Assembly (NCBI RefSeq): GCF_000189635.1
Contig: NW_002476575.1
Span: forward strand, 246,540-310,539
From: Tetrahymena thermophila SB210
Lineage: Eukaryota; Ciliophora; Oligohymenophorea; Hymenostomatida; Tetrahymenidae
Direction of reading: 5' to 3'
Length of the DNA stretch: 64,000 nucleotides
Position 1 is the stretch's first letter, and every line of letters begins with the position of its first letter. Shown one piece after another: positions 38,213 through 52,000 of the stretch. The position numbers and the translations under genes were made by a program. The notes below the pieces were generated by a model. That model worked only from the letters and a program-made list of their open reading frames with translations. It was not told the origin of the DNA and did not search any database.

Positions 38213-39636
38213 ATGGATGACAAATTTGAAGCCTAGTAGCAACTCAACAGGCTTTAAGAAAACTAATACCAATCATATTAAGATAGAGTTAATATGTTTT
38301 AGCAGAATAATAAAATACTAGAATAGGTCAGAAGTCATTTCAAACATCCTGAATAATATGAAGGAGATCATTTGGGTGGTGATCTCGCTTGGTAGAATGA
38401 ATACTACAAGCTTTACAGTAAAATTATTTTTGATTAGCTTATAGGTTCAAAGCAATATTTAAGGACATAATTAATCCTATTAGTTATTTATTGCTTCTGA
38501 CGTTTTTTCAGAAATCATTAAAATTAATGTTTTCTTGATTAAATATTGTTTTTATTTTAAAAAAGATGATAGACTTTAAAAATAATTCGAAGACTTGTTA
38601 ACTGGAAAGGGTTTTTCAGTCTACCAAAAAGATCTTATCATCAAGCCAGTTTCTGGTAACCAATTCGAAGAACTATTGATTTCCTCCGATAGACTTTCTC
38701 CCCTCCTTAAGGCATTAGAAGACGAAAACAAGATCTTGAAAGAAGAGGTAATAAAATTCAAATAAAAAATATTGCTTCAAAAAAGTGAAATTAAATATTT
38801 AAAATTAAATTCACAAATGAGTGAAAAATGAATGAATATCAAGCAAATTCAGATAAAAAAACAATCAAATATGGCAAATCATAAAAATTCTATTTATTTT
38901 TATAATGAAAATCAAATATTTATTTGTTGATCTCCTTTAAATATAAAGAATATAAATAATCTGTTAGATTGATTGCGAAACACCAAAAAATATAATTTGA
39001 AAATAAAAAAGTAGTTATTAAATAAAAGATAACTTCATCACTACTTTTGTTATTTTAACGTTGGAGTCTATAAATTTTATCAATTAAAATGCAATTTAAA
39101 TAAAAAATTTTTTAAAAAATAAACTTACAAAAATAAATTTTAACAACTTACTTCTATATAGTCCATTTATATTTTAGAAAAGGATTGTTTTTTTATCAAT
39201 TTATTAGAATTAGATTTGAAGTTTAGTTATCAATTTTGAATTCAAAAATTAATGGCGAATAGACGACAATATATTTTTATTTTTTATTTGCTAATTAGGT
39301 CAGTCACTTGTCTGGAGACTTGAAGAGATTTATTGGAATGGTTGAATTGCTTTTAGAAGAAAATAAAGTAAGCTTTTATTTAGAATGTAGACAAAGTTAA
39401 TTACTATTTTTTAGTACATTAGGGAACACATTAATTAGAAGAATAGGGATATTACAAAGTTAATAGAAACAATAGGTTTAAATGATGGTGAAGAGATTAA
39501 TGATCTTAAACATAAAATTCATATTTTGACAGAAGAAAATAATATTCTCATTAAGCATTTAGATGAAATGAAGGTCAGTTTGTTTTATTAATTTAGTTAA
39601 TTTATTGAAAAATTATTAATTCATTTATATACTTGT

Positions 39637-39671
<35 letters not shown>

Positions 39672-41566
39672 TTAATTCATTTATATACTTGTTTATTTAT
39701 TTATTTCTTATTTTAATTTTTAGAGATTTAGAGAAGAATATGATAACTTTGTTTATGAAAATGACTAAGAAATCAACAGAGCTAGAGAAGTTATTGAAAA
39801 AACTAAAGACGATCTCGAAGAGGCTTTGAAAAGAGAAGAATCTCTTACTAAGTAGCTAGCTTAAATTGAACCTAAATTTACCAAGTACTCTTAGAAGGTT
39901 GCAGAATTGGAAGAGCAAGTTGAAGAACTCCAAAATAAATTGAATCATGCCAAAAACGATAATTAGACCTTAAAGAGTGAATATTTGCATTACAAAAGGT
40001 AATTGGCTTTTAAAGTTTAAATGATTAATTATATACTTTTAATAAATTAAAGTCACTATGAAGACTTAAGCAGAAAGAGAGGAGATGAAAACGATCAACT
40101 CCTTTAAGAAAACAACATGCTTATGAACGAAAAGAAGGAGTTTAAATAATAATTGCTTTTCAAAGATAGATAAATTGAAGAACTTAAACAATAAGTCCTA
40201 AGCTTTAGAAAGGTAAAAAAAGAATCTTTAAATTGTGTTTAATAATTTAAATGAAAATAGGATGTTGAAACTAAAGGATATGATTTGGATGAGTTAAGCC
40301 AAGCTGTAAATGAGTTCAAGGTGAGTTTGTTTGCTTTGATAAATTAATTTTTAATTTTGATTGTATGAAAATTAGAACTAAATTCAAGTAGAAAAGTAGA
40401 GAGCTGAAAGTGCTTTGCAAAGAGAAAGATAAATGAGAGAGCAATTTGAAATTATTCAAAGTGAATCTTAAAAGAACCAGATAAAATGCGAATAGTTAGA
40501 AAGATAATACAATTCTTTACTAGAATCTTCTCGTTAGGAGTTATAAGACAAGCATATTAAATACGAAGGCCTTATTGAAAAGTGATCTTTTTTTAAAAAA
40601 ATAAGCTTTTATATTAAGTAATTTTTAATAATGAATAAAGATAAAAGATTAAAAACAGAGAAGAAATGGATAGCAAAGATGAGGAAATTACTGATTTAAA
40701 AACAAAAATAGTCGAAAAGGACAGAATTATTTAGCAATTAAACAACGAACTTGAAAGAAGAAACTCAGATGTTAATGATTTCAAGGTTTTAACTTTGCTT
40801 AAATAAATTATATTTAAATTAAAAGATAATTTTTTATACAATAACTTTTGTTATATTATAATAGAAAAAATTATAAGACTTAAAAGAATCCAGAAACTTA
40901 CTCGACAGGCAAGCTTAAGAGTTGATTTAACTTAAAAATGAAAACAGAGATCTTCATAATAATTTACTAGAATTAAAGGTAATTTAATAAATATTATCTA
41001 TTTGAGCATATTCAAAGAGTTATTAATTATTAATTCTATTAACTGTAGAATTCGAAGGCAAGTTTCTCAGGAGGAGAAAAAGAATACAAGCAGATGTTAA
41101 ATCAAATCAGAGAATTTGAAATCAGTATTTCATAATTAGAAAAGGTAAATTTAATTAATTGCTTATAAATGTCATAAAAAGTATTTGAAATAATTATCAA
41201 AAAATAGAATAATACTTTACTTAAAGAAGAAAATGACCACTTGAAAATGTAAGTCTAAGACTAAAAGCAAGAAGTCAGAGAATTCTAAGAAAAATTAGCT
41301 CTTTCTAAAAAGGAAATCTAACAATTAAAGGACGAAAGAGATGAGATGATGCAAAAATAAATGGAAGAAGTAAGTTTTTTTATTCTTATTAAACCTGTTT
41401 ATTTGGCTAAATTTTAAATTATTTTTAACAAAATAACTAGAGAATCAATAAAATGGGTGGGTATGATCAAGGCTTTAAATCAAGATAGGATAAATTTGAT
41501 TTTGACCGCAGTAAAGGTGGAAATGCAAGTACATTGGATAATCAACCTTATTTGCAATACAAATGA
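38213..41566 (+). CDS. Long coiled-coil protein, possibly SCLT1-like
   Basis: Seen: 13 exons joining in frame to 661 residues: 38213-38444, 38566-38747, 39299-39367, 39415-39573, 39724-39998, 40053-40212, 40261-40320, 40376-40581, 40641-40785, 40865-40978, 41049-41144, 41208-41369 and 41441-41566. A globular-looking N-terminus (about residues 1-125) is followed by nearly continuous heptad repeats to about 620 and a short Gly-rich tail (INKMGGYDQGFKSRQDKFDF). The block FEELLISSDRLSPLLKALED ahead of the coil resembles the start of SCLT1, a distal-appendage protein of centrioles ('FENLVFDQSFLAPLVTEYD'). That would fit a ciliated cell, but coiled coils align easily by chance, so I give no symbol. 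Two introns are over 140 nt, one holding a TTTA repeat. Gene structure is reliable; the family is tentative. Confidence 0.85.
39618..39720 (+). repeat. TTTA microsatellite and direct repeat inside an intron
   Basis: Within the intron at 39574-39723 a segment reading ATTAATTCATTTATATACTT, followed by GTTTATTTATT, occurs twice, near 39618 and 39671. TTTA units lie between and after the copies. This looks like slippage-type expansion within an intron, without effect on the coding sequence. Confidence 0.8.
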
Positions 41567-43004
41567 ACCAAATCAACCAACAAAAATTAATTAGATAAAA
41601 ATAAAAACAAAAATCAAGATAGATATAAACATTATAATTAATTAATTAATTATTAAGTAGGTAAGTAATTAAAAAATAAGTAAGTAAAATGATGAATGAA
41701 TTACTGTTAAAATGCAGCAATATTATTATAATTTATGCAAAAAATATATATATATAATACATTATTTTTGACTTTTGTGCTCTATTTTCCTTTATAAAAA
41801 TATAAGCTAGCTCAAAAATCTTACTTTATTTTGTTCATCTCTAACATAAACAATTTTTTCATTTAATTATCCATTATTTGTATATTAATTTATTCCAACA
41901 AATTATTTAAAAAAAAGAAAACAATTTTTATAATCTTTAAATTTTTGTAGAAAAAATATTTGGCAAAATTTATATGAATTTGTTAAAGAAAATTTTATAA
42001 TAAGCAAGTACTCAAAGCTTAAGCTTAATATAGAAATTTACATTAATAAATGATTAGGTTCATTACTCATATTATGATGATTTATATACAGTGATAAAAA
42101 AATGGGGGGTTTTTTCCTCAAAATCTACAAGATATTTTTTTGACGAAGAAAAATAATTTTAATAAAAACTAAAATTTTTTGACAAAAACAAATTTTTAAC
42201 TCCTTTAAAAATAAGAATATAATTAAATAATTATATTATTTTATTTAGCTAAATAAATTTATTAATAATAGGATTAATTCGTTTAGTGTAATTATAATAG
42301 TAAATAAAATAAAACTTATAAAATAATTAGTTTGATACTAATTAAAGAAACAATTATAATAAAATTTAAATATTACTTTTAACACATATTTTAATTTAAT
42401 CCGATTTAATATGATAAGGCATCAATTAAATAGATCAGGAATCTTAAATTTAAAAATTTGCTCAGGAATCAAATAATAATGAAAACAATTTAAGAATAAT
42501 TAAGAAAAATATTAGCAATATATCTTCCTATGATTACTTATGAATGAATAGGTAATAGTCATAATCTTTATTTACAATATTAATAAATATATTGCTTATT
42601 TATTTATTTATTTAGTATTATTAAAATAGATGATAACTAACTATTTGATTATATTTTAATAAATGGATAGATATTATTTTATAATTGTAATGAATGTAGT
42701 GTTTTTATCCTTATTTTAATTTGTTAAAAATCAGAAAATAATCAATCAATCAATCAAATATATTAAAAAAAATTAAATAAAAAGAAATCACTCTTTTTTA
42801 ATTAATTAATTAATTAATCAATTTATTGTTTCTTTGTTTGTTCATTAAAGAAAGTAATACCTTCATTCAGTAAAAAGTTAGCAAAGTATTTATTGAAAGT
42901 AGAAAAAGGGAGTTTTTATTAAGACATAGAAATATCTATTATAAGGAAGGAAATTATTTTAGTTAAGCAGTAAGAAAGAAGCAAAATAAAATAAAAATAT
43001 TGGA
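41567..43004. other. Intergenic AT-rich spacer
   Basis: About 1.4 kb of AT-rich DNA between plus-strand genes, with short ATCA and AATT runs near 42740-42820. It should carry the promoter of the giant BEACH gene. No coding-like frame seen. Confidence 0.55.
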
Positions 43005-46000
43005 ATGTCTAAAAATATATTAAGGATAAGAGAGGATTGGGTAAAAACTAAGATTAAAGAAATACATACATAGGAGAAACGTATTTAGACCTTTCAGTAA
43101 TCTGAACTTCATCAAGAAAGGAAATCCAATATCAGATATGACCTTATCAAAATATTTGTTAGTGATAGGTCTATAGAACTTGAAAGTAAATATTTCCCTA
43201 TAGTAAATGCAATCACATAAGAAAACGATAAGTACGATTTTCTACTAACTCTTCTGCTTTTGATTGCAGATAAATTAGATGAGTACCTAAATAGTAAAGA
43301 TTAAAAGAGCTCTAAGATACTAATTAACATAATTATTCATGCCCTTTAAAAGGCTCCTTTTGTTAAAAAGAAGCAAGAAGCTTTGGATATAGTTATTTTA
43401 GCGCTTGAAATAGTTGTTAAAATTAATTTATACACTCTCAAAAATCCATAATAGCAGCAAGTAGATTTATTAGAAAGTGATGATGAAATCTCTGAAAATA
43501 AAAAACAAAATTCTTAATAGCAAAATTCAATTATAGGAAATTAAATAGTAGAAGAGCAAAATTAAGAAAAATAAAAAAATGAGGATCACGAATTTTTTTT
43601 GCAAAATGATTTAGCAGTAGAAATAGAAGAGAATATTTCTAATCTAATTACAAAAGCTCATATTGAACTTTTAAAGTAATTCGAATTAATGGAAAGTGTG
43701 GACAAAATATCAGCACAAAAGCTTTATTACTATCTTAATTTTGTGTTGCTTTATTCTCCATTTAATGAACAGCTATTTACTTAAATCAATAAGCTTTACT
43801 TACTTTTTTATGAAAATTTCTGTTAAATTTGCAACTCATTTTTGATTAAGTTTGAAGAGTCCTTCTATTACGCCTTAGATATTCTATACAATGCTCCAAT
43901 AAATGCTTTATTCCTCTCACTTGTAAATTCATTTTATCTTTTTTACTTTTTAAATAAGTCTAATACTTAATAAATATTTAAAAATAGCAAATTCAAATAT
44001 AATAGCTAGTTAATTAATCAGTTTAAAATAGTATTAAAAGTCTTCATTTATTCAAATTCTAATTATAAATAATTGACAATAAAATAGATTTAATTCATTG
44101 AAATAAATATCATTTTGAACAAAAATAATATAATTTTAAGAAGTTTATTTCTTCAATTAACAAATAAAAAAAATGAAATTTAAGAAATAAAAGTTTTAGA
44201 TTCAAATAAAGCCATTTATTTATTTATAAAAGTTATTAAAAGTGATTAAATTGTAAGATATACAAGTAATAAAAATACAGGTCTTAATAAATTTAAATAT
44301 AATAAAAATTAAATTGAAAAATATTTAAAATAGATACTAAAATTAATTAAGTTATTATAGATATTTTATCTTCAGAAATCTAAAAAAGCTAAACATATCC
44401 TAAGAAATGGTTTGTAAAAAGATTAAAGGTTGATAACATTATAAATAAACTTCATATCAAAATAAACATGAAATATCTCCAAAAAATAATAATATAAATA
44501 TGATATAAAATAAAATGTTTAGATTAATTAGAAATTTGTAAAAATTTATTTTTGAATTTAATTAAACTTTAGCAAATGATTAAATGGTTTAAATAGAAAT
44601 TCATCATTTTTAATCTTTTAAATAGAATATTAATTTTAAAATAGATTTATAATATTAAAGAAGTTTAAAGGATATATTAATTCAATAAACTATTTTAAAT
44701 ACTCGAAATTTATCATTATTTTTAATGACTAAATTATTTTTTATAAAAAATAAATAGGAATTGGCTAAGTTTTATCAAGTGTATAGAAAAGTTGATAGGA
44801 TTGAGCAAACTATTGTTATACTTTTGGCTTTCTTTCAAGTATTTTTATTATAATTAAACTAGACTTTTATATGCTAATAAAATTTATAATTAATTAAAGA
44901 AAGGAATCAACAAAGAAGGAAATCCAGGATATTCGAAAGATCTTAATGAATAATTAATTTAGGAAGTAACCTCTATCTTAACAGAAGTTATGGTTATTTT
45001 ACCTCAATAAAAATAAGAAGATATGCTTAAATAAGTGATTTCTTTTTTGAGAATAGCCAAATAAAAAGACGATTTTCTATTCAATGAAACTATTAATATA
45101 TTTAATAAGCTTAAGTCCTAATTTATTAATATAAATACCAATTTAAGCATTAGTTTAATGTGTGCGATAGCAGAAAATGATGATACTTTTATTTTGAATC
45201 CATCAAATTAAGTTTGGAAACTAGAAGAAATAAATGAATATGCTATTATTATAAAAGATAAATCAGAGAGAATTAACGCTAATTCAAGTGATTTAACTTT
45301 TTTACTTCGCCTATTTTATTTCTACACTAAAGTTTATGAATATCTAAACAAAGAGAATGAACTCATAATTATCAAATCTTATGAATAAACAATCTTTAAT
45401 AAGTCTGCTTCTATTTTTTCTTACGAAAAAGTAAAATTATATAATCTAGTTTCCACTACTTTTAATCACTATTTTTTAAATTTTTTTCATAATTTTATAA
45501 AATCAATTTCAAGGTTCGTTAAATCTTTTTCCTAAACAAGGGAAGAAGAAACGAGTATTTACAATGATAAATATATTTTTAAAAATAATTTAGTGTTTTA
45601 AGTTTATTAAAACTAAAGTTTTTTATTTTAAAACATTTTTTTAAATCAAAGATTGCTCATTTAATTTTGACTGAAAGTTTTAGCGATTCAAAGAAGAGGT
45701 TGTTTTTTATGATTGTAGGAATAATGGTAATGACTTTTAGAGAAAGAAAAGAATGCAGGATGACTATTTAAAATGTCATAATAAAGTTGCTCAACAAGAA
45801 GCAAGATAATTATGAGAATCAATTTGAGATGGTGAAATACTCCTTTTTGTGTAATATGATTACAAACATGTACTAAAAGATATCTCAGATACAAATTTAT
45901 AATGCATAAAAGTAGTATAAATTAGTTTAATTTTATCAGTATGACTCTCCTTTGCAATTTACAATGGTTTTTGATAAAGACCTAGTTTAATTTGATTTAT

Positions 46001-49000
46001 TCATTTAAAATATTTATGAGAAACTATGCGTTATCGCAACAGTAAATAACGATCCCTTACTTTTAAAAGAAATTTTATGCCTTACATAGTCTCTTTAGAA
46101 TAAAGGAGAATCTTTTGCTTTGTACTCAGGAGCTTTCAAAAAAATGTTTTTAAAATTAATGCCTGTCGTTACTCCATTTCACTTAAACTAAATTCTTATT
46201 TTTTCAACCAGGTAAATTAGCATTTTTTTACTACGTTTTACTTATTTAATTTAAAAAATAGAGGTGAATACTTCCCTATTTACGAAAAGCTATTTTAAAA
46301 GTAAGTTCTAGGACAAAATCTTTTAATTGATGATGATTATCAGCTAATTAATAAGACATTTGATGAAGTTTATTTTGATAAAATGTCATTCATCCAAGTA
46401 ACTTTATTTATCATCTCAAATAATTAATTAAATATTTTAAAATTTAAATTAAATCAAGATAAACGAGTCTAACTTCCTTGATGTTTATATAAAATATCTC
46501 GAAAAAGTGTAAGATAACTAAATTAAGAAGTATTTCTTGAACGTTGTGTATGCACTAGCTAAAAACTCATTTGAAAACACTATTTTTCTATCTAAAGTAA
46601 ATTTTTTATTATTATTAAATATTATGCTTTTAAAATGGTTATTGATAGAAAGAATAGAATTAAATGATTCCATTTAATTTTTAAGTATTAATAAAGCAAA
46701 ATTTGAAATAATTTAATAGATAAAAATAGTTAAGTTGAACAAAAAATAATCAAATGATAATAATTAACTTATAAGTATGATGTATTAATTAATATCTTAC
46801 CACAAAATATTATTTTATTTTCAAATATTAATTAGAATAATTTTATTGATTTAAATAAAAATTTTACAAATCTAAAATAAATTTTTCAGTACTAGCTTGC
46901 TAATGGCAACGCATTTAAATTCAAAATTCAAAAAAAATAAACTGATTTGTTATGAATTGGCTTTCGAATGGTAAGATATAAAAAAATGAAAAGCAAATAG
47001 AAATAAAATCTTAATAAAATAATTGATAGAAATAAGATAAATTAAAGCTTGAAAAATATAATTTTTAAATAATTGTAATACATTAATTTGTCTTATTAAT
47101 TTTTTTTAATATAGCCAAAAGTTTTCTAGAATATTGTTAGTTGCTTAGCTAAAGAATAAAACCAAGAGAATAGAAAATTATTCTTGAATCTTGCTTAAGT
47201 AATTTTATCTGTAAGTAAATTTTTTAAAAAATGCACTTTAAGGTAAATTAAAAATAAATATTAATAGGAAGGTGTTAGTGCCCATCATGTTAAAAGCATA
47301 ACACAGCAAATTCTGAACTCTTAGCAAGATAAATACTTTTGTATGTTGCACGAATCGATCAGGTTACTCGAAGATATTATTAATGAATAAAATTCACCTA
47401 GCCATATAACTCCTTATTATTACTTTAAAGGAAGAGATTCTATACTCATGCTCGATGAAAAAATACCTTTTGTTGATAATTGCTCAAAAGGTTTTAGTGT
47501 ACTTGCTTGTTTAAAGCTAGAAAGCGTTGCTAATTTTTATGACTCATCAATAATGATTAAAGATGTATAAAATATTTTATACAAAGCAAATACTTCCTAA
47601 GACTCTTCACTCCCTTCCACTGCAGATTCTTTAAAAAAAAATAAATCATCAGATAATTTTGATCCTTAACCAAAGTAGTGTCTCTTCTGCTTTGTTTCTA
47701 AAGATGACAAAAAACTAGTTGTATATATTATTCCTGGATAGGTAAATAAGATATTTAATAATTTATATCAATAATTCACTTACAAAAAGCTTGGAATACT
47801 TTTTATTTTATTTTTAAATAGCTTTATAGAAAAAATTTGAGTAAAATTTACAATTCAATAAATAAACCATAATAAAATTATTTAAAAAATGGTTGTTGTT
47901 TTTTTAATTTTTAAGAAAATTTTTGATTGAAAAAAAAAATTGCTAAATTAACTCAACTATTTTTTTTTTGGAGTATTTAAAAAATTTAGGATAATTTTTT
48001 TATCATTTTATTTATTTATTTATTTATTTATTTTTATTAAATTGATTATATATAGTCAAATAAGAAAGCTATATTAAGAATTTGCTTTATTCAAGATTCA
48101 ATTAGTATAGATATTGATTTTGATTATGGAAACTTTTCTGAGTGTTCTAAGTGGCATATATTACAAATAAACTATAGTGAAAAAAATGGTTCAGAAGGAT
48201 TCACTGTAGCATTCAATGGCATAGTTAAATAAGTAAATTCAGCTTGTCTCATAAACTATTAACTAAAATTTTTTAATTTTATAGCCTATTTCAAATCAGA
48301 ATAGAAGATATGGAAAGTATGTTGATAATTTTAAAGTTCTTAAACAATTTTCAATTGGCGCTGAAATATCTCCTGCTAAAAATTGCGATAATTTTGTTAT
48401 AGAAGGTTCCTTTTTCAATGGATTTATTAATTAATTATACATCTTTAATGAGTCAATACAAATTGAAAGGACTAAAATAAAACTATAAGAATACCTCACT
48501 GAAATGTATTACAACACCAATCTAAGAGAAAAGGTTAACAAATTTATTAAAAAATTAACTCAGATAACCTTTTTATTAACAATTGATGAAATACCTTAAA
48601 TGAATTACTTAATTAAATTTAATTTTTATCTCTTTTGAAATGTGATTTTAATTTTATCAATATATAAAATAGATTATTTTAAAGTTAAATACTGAGAAAA
48701 ATACTCTTTCGAAGCAAAACGAAGGGGATTAAAATTTATATTCCTCTTTAGATAGATAGAACTCTAAATAAAATTGCGACAGGTAATGCAAATATCATAT
48801 TTAGTATGGTGATAATAGAGATGAAAACATCATGTTAGAGGCTCCAATATGTTTGACTTTTCTGAAATAAAAAAGAAAACTCATCAAATAGTCATTTTTA
48901 AATATGTTCAAATCAGATGATATTTCAGTAAAAACAGAGTTTCCTCATTACAAGATCGTGTCAAGAGGAATTAGATTCTTAGAATTCTCTCACTTTTTAG

Positions 49001-52000
49001 AAGCTCTGCTATCAATAGGAAATATAGAAATTTTTATGTAATTTTATTTCAATTTCAATTTAAATGCATTTTTTTTGTAGTTATATTCTAGATTTAATTA
49101 TTGGCAACAAAGAACTCAATTCTGAATAAAAAATGACCATAGCATCAGCAGTCTTTTAACTTATGAGTGTTATGATTTAGCAGGATTAAGAAATTATTAT
49201 GTACTTTGATTAAAATTCCAAAGGAATGCACACACTTAAGATGCTCATAAAGGCGATAGTCAAAGAAAACAAAGTAGAAAATTGCTATTTTCAAATATAA
49301 AAAATATTAAAATTTTTATTTTTAAAGAATTGAAATTTACTGAGTAATAAAATCATTTTAAATAAAAGGGGTGCAGTATACAATTTTTGGAGAGTTTCAA
49401 GCAGTTTATTGAAATTGGATTCCCTTATTAAGAATGTAATTCAACTGATTTTTTTGATGATCAAGCAGATATGACATGGTATGCAAGACAAGTGGCTCTA
49501 TAAGAGATATTTTTCTGCTATCAAATTTGGGGTTAATGCAGTTTTAAAATTTAGAGAAGTGTTTATGTCTTTATTCTCAGCTTTTTGGAAATGGATAATG
49601 AGACATTTGACACAGTTTTCAGGATAGTTTAAAACGAGAGTTTGGTTCCTTTATTTGAAGTATTATAAAATAATTTTAATGAAAAGCAAATCAGGACTGA
49701 AAATAACGAAAATGACTGCAAAGAACTAAGAGACCTAAAGGGATACTTGCTTAAGATAATAAATAACATTTATACTTCTGCATTTATAAAAAATGAAGTA
49801 CAATTAAAAAGATAAGATTACAAATCATTGATTGAACTCTTATTAAAAAACATATGCTATGCAGAGCCAGGCTAGTTGCAATTAGATTTAGTGAGAATAT
49901 TGCAAAAGATATTCAACGCTAAAACTCCTGTAGAAGTTATTTCAATAATCTAAAATAAGGAAATAGAAAGCTTAGAGCAAATAGTAGTGGCAATATTAAT
50001 TCATACTTGTACTATGAAACAAGGAAGTTAACAAAACAGAGAATACTTCTACGATAGTGATTTTAGTTAACAAGTTAATCACTTTGATGAGCTTATTTCA
50101 ATATCTGTTTAGCTCTTGTTAGAATATTATCTAAAGAGTGTTAAAAAGTTTGACTCTAGTAGCATTTAAATAATTTAAAAATAAATATAAAACCTTGACA
50201 GTATTCTTCCATAATATCTTCACAAAGAAACAATAACCATTCTCATAGAGTACTTGAACAAATCTCTCATCGAAAAATGGAGAATCGAAAAAACCATAAT
50301 GGAAATCTTATTTACTAGAGTGCCTCATTTAGAGGGAACCTAGCAAATCATGGTCATAAAAGACATTAAAAAGGTGCTAGGAATTCTTTACAACAGACAT
50401 ATTAACGCATTGGTAAATAAAGACAATTAAATATTAATGAACTTCAAATAAATATTAAAAAATTCTTATTTAAACTGAAAAATTATTATTAAATTTTCTT
50501 AGTCTTCATAAGATTTAATTAACAATTAATATCATTAATTTTTTTAATTAAAGAATAAAGATTAAATTGATGAGGATTTCAAATAGTTTTTACACAAACT
50601 AGTTATTAACCCTTAGTTCATTCAAATTGTAGAAAACATTCTTTACATAAATTTCGAGGATGAAGAAAGCCTAAAAATAGTTCAAGACTCTAGCTAAGAA
50701 ATTCTTGATTACATTATTAACTTTTTGATATGGGGAGAGATAGATGGAGCTAAATTAGTAAAAACAATTTCTTTTTTCTTTCTCTTTAAAATTAAAAAAT
50801 AATTTACTTTAAAATAAATAAACAAATTAGATTTAGCAGCTAATTTAGAGCTCTATTCACGAATACTTTGAGAAATTCATTCATATTTTATAGCTACAAC
50901 TTACTTAAGTGAATAGCAAAGATTCCTCTTAAATATTGCTCGCTACTTAGAAATATAATTTAATAGAGTTGTTTTTTTATGTTGAAAATATTGTTTACTT
51001 CTACCCCAACTTGATTTCAAATTAAGAAGCGATTTACTAGAAAGTAATCCACTCATATATAGGTAAATCAATAATCAATTCACCATCAAGATATTAAGCA
51101 ATTTTAAAAAAATAGAATTCTTCGGAAACAACATTCTTTGCTTGGAAAATTCTAGTCCTTAAATCAAAAAGGAACTTGAAGGCTAAATTGACTTAAATGC
51201 CACTTTCAATTATTTAGAGAAAATTGTCATGCACAAATTAGTTTTAACGAACGGAGGTGTTTTAAGATCAGTTATTGACACTATATTTGTTAGTTACAGA
51301 AACAGCACTGACATTGGAGTGAAGAATGGGTAATCAAAATTTATAAAAATAAATTTAATAATAATTATAAATAAAATTTATTTATTTTTAAAATAATTTC
51401 TATCAGCAATAATTCAATTAATATTTATGTTTCTTTAATAATAATTAATTAAATAAATAAACAAACAGATATTTGTAAGATTTAAATATTTTCCTGATGA
51501 GAGATGTAGGAAATTCCTAACAAAAAGAATAAAAACTATTTACTGAAAGTGAAACTATTAATTTGATAGAATATAGAAATGAATTTGATAGAAACATTTT
51601 TACTGAATATTTCAAAGACTATATACTTACTTTCGCATTATAAGAATACTTTGTAACAACTAATAAGACTTTAAAAGATTCTCTATATAAGCTTATTTAC
51701 AATTCTTACTATGACAAAATGCAAAGATCTTGGTCCAGCTTTGACACCATGCAAATAGGAAATTATTAATATAATCTTTAAATAAGTCCTTATGAAAATC
51801 TCTAATAATTTTTGGACATTTTTAACAATAAAATTGAAGTTAAAATTGACAATAATAATTTGATTGAAGAAATCCAAGACTTCTTTGTAGAAGTTAAAGA
51901 AGTAATTTATATTTTTTTTAACAAACAAATAAATAAATAATATTCTATTTTTTTTATACCAACGAAGGAATAATTATTTAAACATTTTTTAACTTACAAA

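Noticed and set aside
45688..45894. Minus-strand frame inside the BEACH gene
   Set aside because: Antisense shadow of a coding exon. The same holds for 51683-51928, and for 30853-31062 in the coiled-coil gene.
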